Part shown: positions 57,404 through 64,000 of the stretch, piece by piece
How the letters are laid out: each line of letters starts with the position of its first letter
Numbering within the stretch: position 1 is the stretch's first letter
Source: Pyrus communis
Lineage: Eukaryota > Streptophyta > Magnoliopsida > Rosales > Rosaceae
Length of the DNA stretch: 64,000 nt
Assembly (NCBI RefSeq): GCF_963583255.1
Contig: NC_084805.1
Span: forward strand, 866,001 to 930,000
Direction of reading: 5' to 3'
The notes under the pieces: model-generated
Told to the model about the DNA's origin: nothing
The model's input: the letters and a program-made list of their open reading frames with translations, nothing else
Databases searched by the model: none
Program-made: the position numbers and the translations under genes

Positions 57404-59410
57404 CTGCAAGTAAAGAATCAACAAGAGAAACATAATCCGATCAACAACTTTTGAGTCTCAAGTCTCAACCAAATGAAAATAAATTGGCAACAGGAGCAAC
57501 ATAAACACATTGTCGTGAATTCATGGTAATTAAAGATTCACTTCTCACATTTGACTCCTATTAGGGTAAGGCTTTGATTGTTACTCAAGCTATGATCAAT
57601 TTATATATCATAGAAAGTTTGGTATTTTTTTTGGCGGTGCTATTCACGCATTTTTTTTTACCTTTTGCACGTCCCTTCCTAATTTTCAACCGTTGGATCG
57701 AATGAATTGAAAAAAATCAAATAATAGAAATGAAGAGAGATGCGTGGAAGATAAAAAGGGTATGTGGCCACGTTATCCTTTACCAGAGTTTTCCCAATGT
57801 AGTTTGTACACAAATGAAATAGTTAAATGATGAAATGGAAAACACATGTACTAGCTTGGCTGGCTTTGATGCTTGGCTTTGATGCTTTCTCTTCTTGTAT
57901 TTTTTTTATAGAAAAATGTTAGCAACCTTTGCACTAAATTTTATATTTGGACCTTTTCACCTTTTTAAATGATACGCGTAATTTTTTACATAAAAAGGAC
58001 CTTTAATGCTTTTCAAATTATATTTTCTATTTTTCATCATTAATTTCTAGTAAAAAACTTTTAGTGGAATAAAATGACACGTGTCATTAGAAAATATAAA
58101 AAGTTAGTACAAAAATTGCTAACACTCTTTTTATACGCTCTTCCTATGTTTAGGCCATAACCATTGCTAAGTTAGCAACCGTTCTTATTCTCACAATGCT
58201 TATCATGTATACAGTATGTGTAGTCGTTAGATTTCGTACGTAGACTAACATGTCATGATACCACGAACAAAATTGTAGTTCCACGCTAAAATCAATTGCC
58301 ATAACTTTATGAGCAAATACAAAATGCTCAAAAACGTAACAAATAAATGCTTCTGACTAGTGAGTGGGCGTAATTCAATCCATAAGCAATTAAGCATCCA
58401 TTTATCGTAGGACCAAGGACCCGGGATTGATGTCAGTGTATAATCATTGCAGAAGAGGAACACTTATCTCTTGTTCTCCCCATTAATTGGAGGCTACTGC
58501 TCTCTCTGCCAAGCCGATGAACCTGATATGAATATGCACACCGAAAACAAGGTGCTCTTAAAAAATTATGTATAATTTTGGATAGATCCGTCAATCAGTA
58601 TAAATTGGATTGGAATCAGTGTGAATCAAATCGTATGATTTTAATAATAAATTTAAACGAAATCGTATCGAACTAAACCGTTGATATTTTTCGATTCCAA
58701 TTTAAAAGTAAAACCAGGCTAAACTGAATTGTGCCCACTCCTGATCGTAAGAGAAGAAAACAAATGATGCAATAATTCATCAATCAACACCCAAATGTCC
58801 ACGTTTGAATGAAACAAATCATGGAAACATATTTTAAATTACAAAAACTACCTACATGACATTTTTCTTTGATATATTTGATGAAATGTTGAAAATATGT
58901 GGAATAGGATGGTTTCTTGGTTGAATTTGGATTTAGTTTTGAGTACTAATGGAAGGGAAAGTCAAACAAATTGAAAAATTTGAAGCAGATACTTACAGAT
59001 ACTATGGTTAGAAGATATAATTATGAAACAGAAGTTCATGACAAAATAAGTACGAAAATATCTAATAAGACTTAGAAAAAAAACTTTAAAGAAAATATAT
59101 AAAATACTTTAAGCTAATAAAAAATTTAACGCAAAACTGTGCGCAATGACGTTTTATGATCCATACCACCCACCTCCCATAATAAGATTGGTTTTGTCGT
59201 TGGCGGTGTTGTAAAATTAATTCGAAGCAAATTAGCCAATGTTCATGTAATTAGTTTACTATTTGATTTTGGATGTGGTTTTGGATTTAATGAATTTGAT
59301 ATGGAAGGGATGGTAATATAAACACATTTCTGGTATTCGCGCGATTGGCAACGCCACTCTCTCCTACCAAAACCCTAGACCCCCAAATTTGATCCGAATC
59401 CATCACAGCC
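57404..59410. other. Intergenic; includes SPT5 upstream region
   Basis: AT-rich DNA. A stretch at 57635-57790 (TTTCAACCGTTGGATCGAATG centre with partly inverted flanks) resembles the small MITE type seen at 5812. The 59330-59410 segment is the likely SPT5 leader: it turns GC-richer and has AAACCCTAG at 59371-59379, a telobox-like motif (AAACCCTA) common upstream of plant translation and transcription machinery genes. Confidence 0.5.
59371..59379 (+). promoter_or_regulatory. Telobox-like element upstream of SPT5
   Basis: AAACCCTAG lies 32-40 bases before the ATG. The AAACCCTA telobox is a known promoter or leader element of plant housekeeping genes. One short match is weak evidence. Confidence 0.45.
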
Positions 59411-62400
59411 ATGGCTCGTCACAGAGACGAATATGACGACGAGATGGAGGAAGAGGAAGAATACGACCCGGACCAAGCTATAGACGAGGACGACGAGGAG
59501 GAAGAGGAGGAACGAGGAGGAGGAGGACGGCGGCCCAGTCAGAAGCGGAGGAGATCGGATTTCATAGACGATGTAGCAGAGGAGGACGATGACGAGGAGG
59601 AAGAGGAGTACGATGAGGATGACGAGGCTTATGGTGGTGGTGGTGGTGGTGGTGCGAGTCGTAAGAGGAAGAACAAGAGGCCCTCTGGGTCGCAGTTTCT
59701 CGACATTGAGGCCGAGGTCGATACCGACGAAGAAGAAGAAGACGAGGAGGGGGATGATGGTACGCTCTACTGTTCCTTTTTCTACTCTTGTTTTGTTTAG
59801 TTATTAACCTTTTTGTTGGTATTTTACAGAAATTTTGTTGCTTTTTTTTTTGAGATTTAGGGTTATGAATTTGGACTGGGTTGGAATTTAGGTTATAAGC
59901 TATTTTGGCATTAATGAATGTTATAGAAATTTTAGTCGACAAATGCTGGTAATGAATTGTAAGTGATTCGGGAACGGTAGTGTATTAGTGTTGTGGGAAT
60001 CCTTTGATTATGGTTGTACTTAGGTTCTTACAAGTTTCAGACTGATCAATGTCTTCTTTTTGTTCTCTTGTAAGTTTGAACTACGGTTGTTCCATACGAA
60101 AGTGAATTTTGGTGTTAATCACGTCTATTGATAGATTTGTTTTACCGGGATTTGTTTTCATTCATAGTTCTAGTTTCTTCTTTTTCTTTTGGGTAAGCTT
60201 TAAATGTTATATGGGTGTATTTGAAGTCTTTGGGCCTTATAAATAATCATCTGATTTTCCTTGTTCGTCGGATATCCAAGTAAAGGTGCAAAATGGTATC
60301 ATTATGAGGAGAAATGAGTTTAGTACTATTCATGCCTCCTTTGCTGGAGTTATTTTTCGTGGTCCCTGTAATTGCGGACTTATATCCACTGAATAATCTT
60401 TGCGAGTTTTTATGAGTTATGTCTTGTAATATGGTTCTTTTTATAATTAATTGCCATATCGTTTGGGATGCTAAGAAATTTGACCCTCTAGAAGACTGGC
60501 TTGTAATGTCACTATCAAAATTATGAAAGATTAGGAATTATGATAAAAGAGGTCTACGAGAAGGACTATGGGAAGAACTCAATTCGTAGGAGGCATGTGA
60601 ATTCGTCCAATTTCCCTTCCTCTACACCGGGAGCTGAAGTATACACCAGTGGCCCTTAATCTGTTTAGAAACTCGTGTTCTCGATAGAATTAGGTTATAG
60701 GCCTTCATTTCAAAAATGTCTAGAGATTAAGTATGGCTAAAGGTCAACTTTGGCCGTTTCTTTATTTTTTTGTTTTGGTGGGTTTGTTAACTTGGCAAGA
60801 AACCATGAGAAAACAAGCTTGTCCTTTTGCTAGGAAGTTCTTAAATAAGCTGTGTGGGGTGGTGACTTTCACTTGAGTAATGGAGGGACAAGTGTCTCAT
60901 CACAATGAATAATGCTATGTATGTTCCTGTTAGAATCAGAGATAAAATAAGAAAGTGCTGTTGAATTCAACCATTTTTTCTTGTTTTTTTCTTTCAGTTT
61001 TAAGTAATTTTCCATGGAATTCTTGTCTTCCGAACAGTTTATGTAGATATCTGTTCAAATTTAAATAATTAAATTATTTTATTAAATTGATTTCAATTGA
61101 TTCTGTGTATGTTTTTTTTCCCCTTCTAAGTAAGGTTTATAGAACGGCTGTAATTATCTCTTCATGCGTGTGTGCATGATGATTAATTTCCACCTGAGTT
61201 TGATGGGGATGTGGAGTAAATAAGAAATCATGGTGATTTTCTTTCCATTCCCATGTAGTGGTGATGATTGTTAAATTGTCTTTGTGCAGACTTTATTGCT
61301 GATAATGCACCTGATCTACCTGAAGAAGAGGATGGTAGAAGGATGCGTCATCGGCCGTTGATGCAAGAAGATGAGCAAGAAGATCTTGAAGAGATTGAGA
61401 GAAATCTTCAAGAGCGGTATGGGAAGTCAAGTCATAGGGAGTATGATGAAGACACCACAGATGTGGATCAGCAAGCTCTTTTACCTTCTGTTAGGGACCC
61501 AAAGTTGTGGATGGTGAAATGTGCGGTATGATTATTTCTCTTGCATCATAAGGTCATAGTTCCAATTTTTGAGGGAACGCTAATGATTTATTTGCTAATG
61601 CTTACCAGATCGGTCGTGAGCGGGAGGTAGCTGTTTGCTTAATGCAAAAGTATATCGATAAACCTGAACTGCAGATCAGATCTGTTATTGCTCTTGACCA
61701 CCTTAAAAACTATGTATACGTTGAAGCGGACAAAGAAGCCCATGTGAGGGAGGTATGCTTTTGTTGGCATATGCATAAATTTGTGATGGTTTATGTATCC
61801 ACATAAGGCTAAATTTGACATTTGCACCATATGGAAATTCTTATGTCTTTGATTATTGTATTTGTTTTGGTTTCAGGCTTGCAAAGGTCTGCGCAATATA
61901 TTTGGCCAGAAAATAATGCTTGTTCCAATTAGAGAAATGACTGATGTTCTTTCGGTTGAAAGCAAGGCTGTTGATCTTTCTAGGGATACGTGGGTCAGAA
62001 TGAAGAGTGGGACATATAAAGGAGACCTTGCCCAGGTAGGGATGGTATTTTTCTTACAGTGTCCTGTGATACTTTGTCTAACTGCTACACTTATTTTCTA
62101 TAGGTTGCGGATGTGGACAATGTGCGGCAGAGAGTTACAGTTAAATTAATTCCAAGGATTGATTTACAAGCTCTTGCAAATAAAATGGTAAAGTTCGTCT
62201 TATATTTTTTGTTGTGTCTGTCCAAGTCTTCTCTGTGTGCATGTGTAATCTTTTTATTTTCATTCCTATTTTATCCATTTATTGAAGTATGCTTTCATCA
62301 AATTGATTCTTGGAATTATCATTTTTTGTAATATTTCCGCCTCCCCATAAGCATGTATTATCCAATCACATTGATCAGGGTAATTTGAGATGACTTGTTT

Positions 62401-64000
62401 ATGACACAGGATGGCAGAGAAGTTGTGAGAACAAAAGCATTTGTTCCTCCTCCACGTTTATTAAATATTGAGGAAGCAAGGTAATACTGTAAAACTTTCT
62501 TACAATGGTGCCTCCAGTCAATGTATTGTTAGATTAACTTCTTACACTGCCCCTTGTAAACTTTTTTCAGGGAACTGCATATTCTTGGAGATCGTAAACA
62601 AGATCGGATGACTGGTGATTATTATCAGACGATTAATGGCATGATGTTTAAAGATGGTTTCCTGTATAAAGCAGTATCAATCAAATCAATTAGTACTCAG
62701 AACATACATCCCACGTTTGACGAACTTGAAAAATTTCGGAAGCCCAGCGAGAATGGTGATGGAGATGTTGCAAGTCTGTCAACTTTATTTTCAAACAGAA
62801 AGAAGGGACACTTTCTGAAGGGCGATGCAGTTATTGTTGTCAAGGGAGATCTAAAAAATTTGAAAGGATGGGTTGAGAAAGTTGAGGAGGAGACTGTTCA
62901 TATCAGACCCGAAATGAAAGAACTCCCAGTAAGAAGTACTTATTGTGGTGTTTTTTGATGTGATATCTGAATTAATTTTCAATATTCCTATTGATCTATT
63001 GATTTAGTGGTGTGGCTACTTGTTCTTACTGGGATTTGATTTTCCAGAAAACACTTGCCATCAATGAAAAAGAGCTTTGCAAATACTTCGAACCTGGGAA
63101 TCATGTGAAAGTTGTATCTGGCACTCAGGAAGGTGCAACTGGTATGGTTGTTAAGGTTGAGCAGCATGTTCTCATCATCTTGTCTGATGTAACGAAAGAA
63201 CATGTGAGTATTGTTTTCCTCTGTCCTTTTAGGAGCAAAGTCATGGACTTCAGGAATAGTTTTCTTGTAAAATAGTAATGTGGAATTTAAATGATGTTTT
63301 TCTTCTTTGAAGATCCGTGTGTTTGCTGATGATGTTGTGGAGAGCTCTGAGGTGACATCTGGTATTACCAGAATTGGGGCATATGAGCTTCATGATCTCG
63401 TGCTACTGGAGTGAGTTGCTATTCCATGGTGACCAGTCATCTGTATCATGCTTAATTATTTAACTTTAATTTGTCTTTGATGTGATGCAGTAATAATAGC
63501 TTCGGTGTAATCATACGCGTAGAAAGTGAAGCATTCCAGGTATGCACTCAGTTTATTTTTTATTTTTGACAAACATTTCAGGTATTTAATCTCAATATAC
63601 AGTCTATCTCGTGCTCTTTTGTGCGTTTCATTATTATTACCTGTTTCCAGGTTCTTAAGGGAGTTCCTGATAGACCTGAGGTTGCCCTTGTCAAGTTAAG
63701 AGAGGTCAAATGCAAGATTGAGAAGAGTTTTCCTGTGGAAGTTAAGTATAAACACAAGGTATCTGTGAAGGATGTTGTGAGGGTCATTGATGGCCCTTGT
63801 GAGGTGAGATGAGATCTATATTGCTTGTTTGGTTTACCTCATTTTTATATTTTGTTCATCTCAGGCTATATATAACCACCACTTTTGGCATGATAGGGGA
63901 AACAGGGTCCTGTGCAACACATATACAGAGGAGTCTTGTTCATCTTTGATCGCCATCACCTGGAGCATGCAGGCTTTATCTGTGTTAAGTCTCATAATTG
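59411..64000 (+). CDS. SPT5: Transcription elongation factor SPT5 (DSIF large subunit), N-terminal part
   Basis: Twelve exons are visible: 59411-59759, 61290-61525, 61609-61752, 61877-62035, 62104-62187, 62410-62480, 62571-62928, 63048-63203, 63313-63410, 63491-63539, 63651-63803 and 63897 to the window end; together they give about 653 residues. SPT5 pairs with SPT4 on RNA polymerase II and aids processive transcription in the nucleus. The N-terminus (about 1-150) is an extremely acidic Asp/Glu region with basic KRRR and KRKNKR patches. The NGN domain follows (DPKLWMVKCAIGREREVAVC, LDHLKNYVYVEADKEAHVRE), then KOW-type segments (TWVRMKSGTYKGDLAQVADV, FLKGDAVIVVKGDLKNLKGW, NHVKVVSGTQEGATGMVVKV, VSVKDVVRVIDGPCEGKQGP). 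The rest (further KOW domains and C-terminal repeats of the ~1040-aa protein) lies beyond the window. Confidence 0.96.

Noticed and set aside
59562..59942. 126-codon minus-strand frame
   Set aside because: Antisense shadow of the GAG/GAC-rich acidic exon 1 of SPT5.

Overview
The window is nuclear DNA of a flowering plant, most likely a eudicot. Genes have short exons with GT-AG introns and AT-rich intergenic DNA, and there are abundant Ty1/copia and Ty3/gypsy-type LTRs, Cassandra TRIMs with 5S-like LTRs, MULE and hAT-type MITEs, and CT-rich leaders. The repeat types and protein details would fit a Rosaceae tree, but that is an inference.

Layout. About 1-32 kb is repeat-rich: a partial copia element (1-3314, minus), a 1-kb foldback-ended element (3731-4712), three small MITEs with clear target duplications, two long solo LTRs (8904-12282 and 20530-22760), a complete but decayed copia element with 401-bp LTRs (14510-19503), and a Cassandra solo LTR (30133-30428). 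A small three-exon gene of unknown function lies at 24760-26296. A SWEET1-type sugar transporter gene (minus) occupies 33053-35162. From 35 to 49 kb there are unassigned AT-rich DNA, a nested pair of MULEs carrying a Cassandra copy (39551-42118), an RNase H-like pseudogene, a copia pol fragment and a PPR pseudogene.

From 49 kb on the region is gene-rich: a PsbP-domain thylakoid lumen protein close to PPD4 (49277-50593, minus), a GT47 exostosin-family glycosyltransferase (51138-55067, minus), a gamma-glutamyltransferase pseudogene (56413-57403, minus) and the first 12 exons of transcription elongation factor SPT5 (59411 to the window end, plus). These genes are independent housekeeping or metabolic genes, not an operon or pathway cluster.

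The most unusual signal is a ten-unit hairpin array inside the 8904-12282 LTR. Each unit has a 22-nt loop of conserved sequence, while the stem sequence differs between units but stays self-complementary. The second solo LTR has a smaller array of the same kind with a 5-nt loop. Exon coordinates were worked out by eye from splice sites and reading-frame continuity; no alignment or database search was possible.
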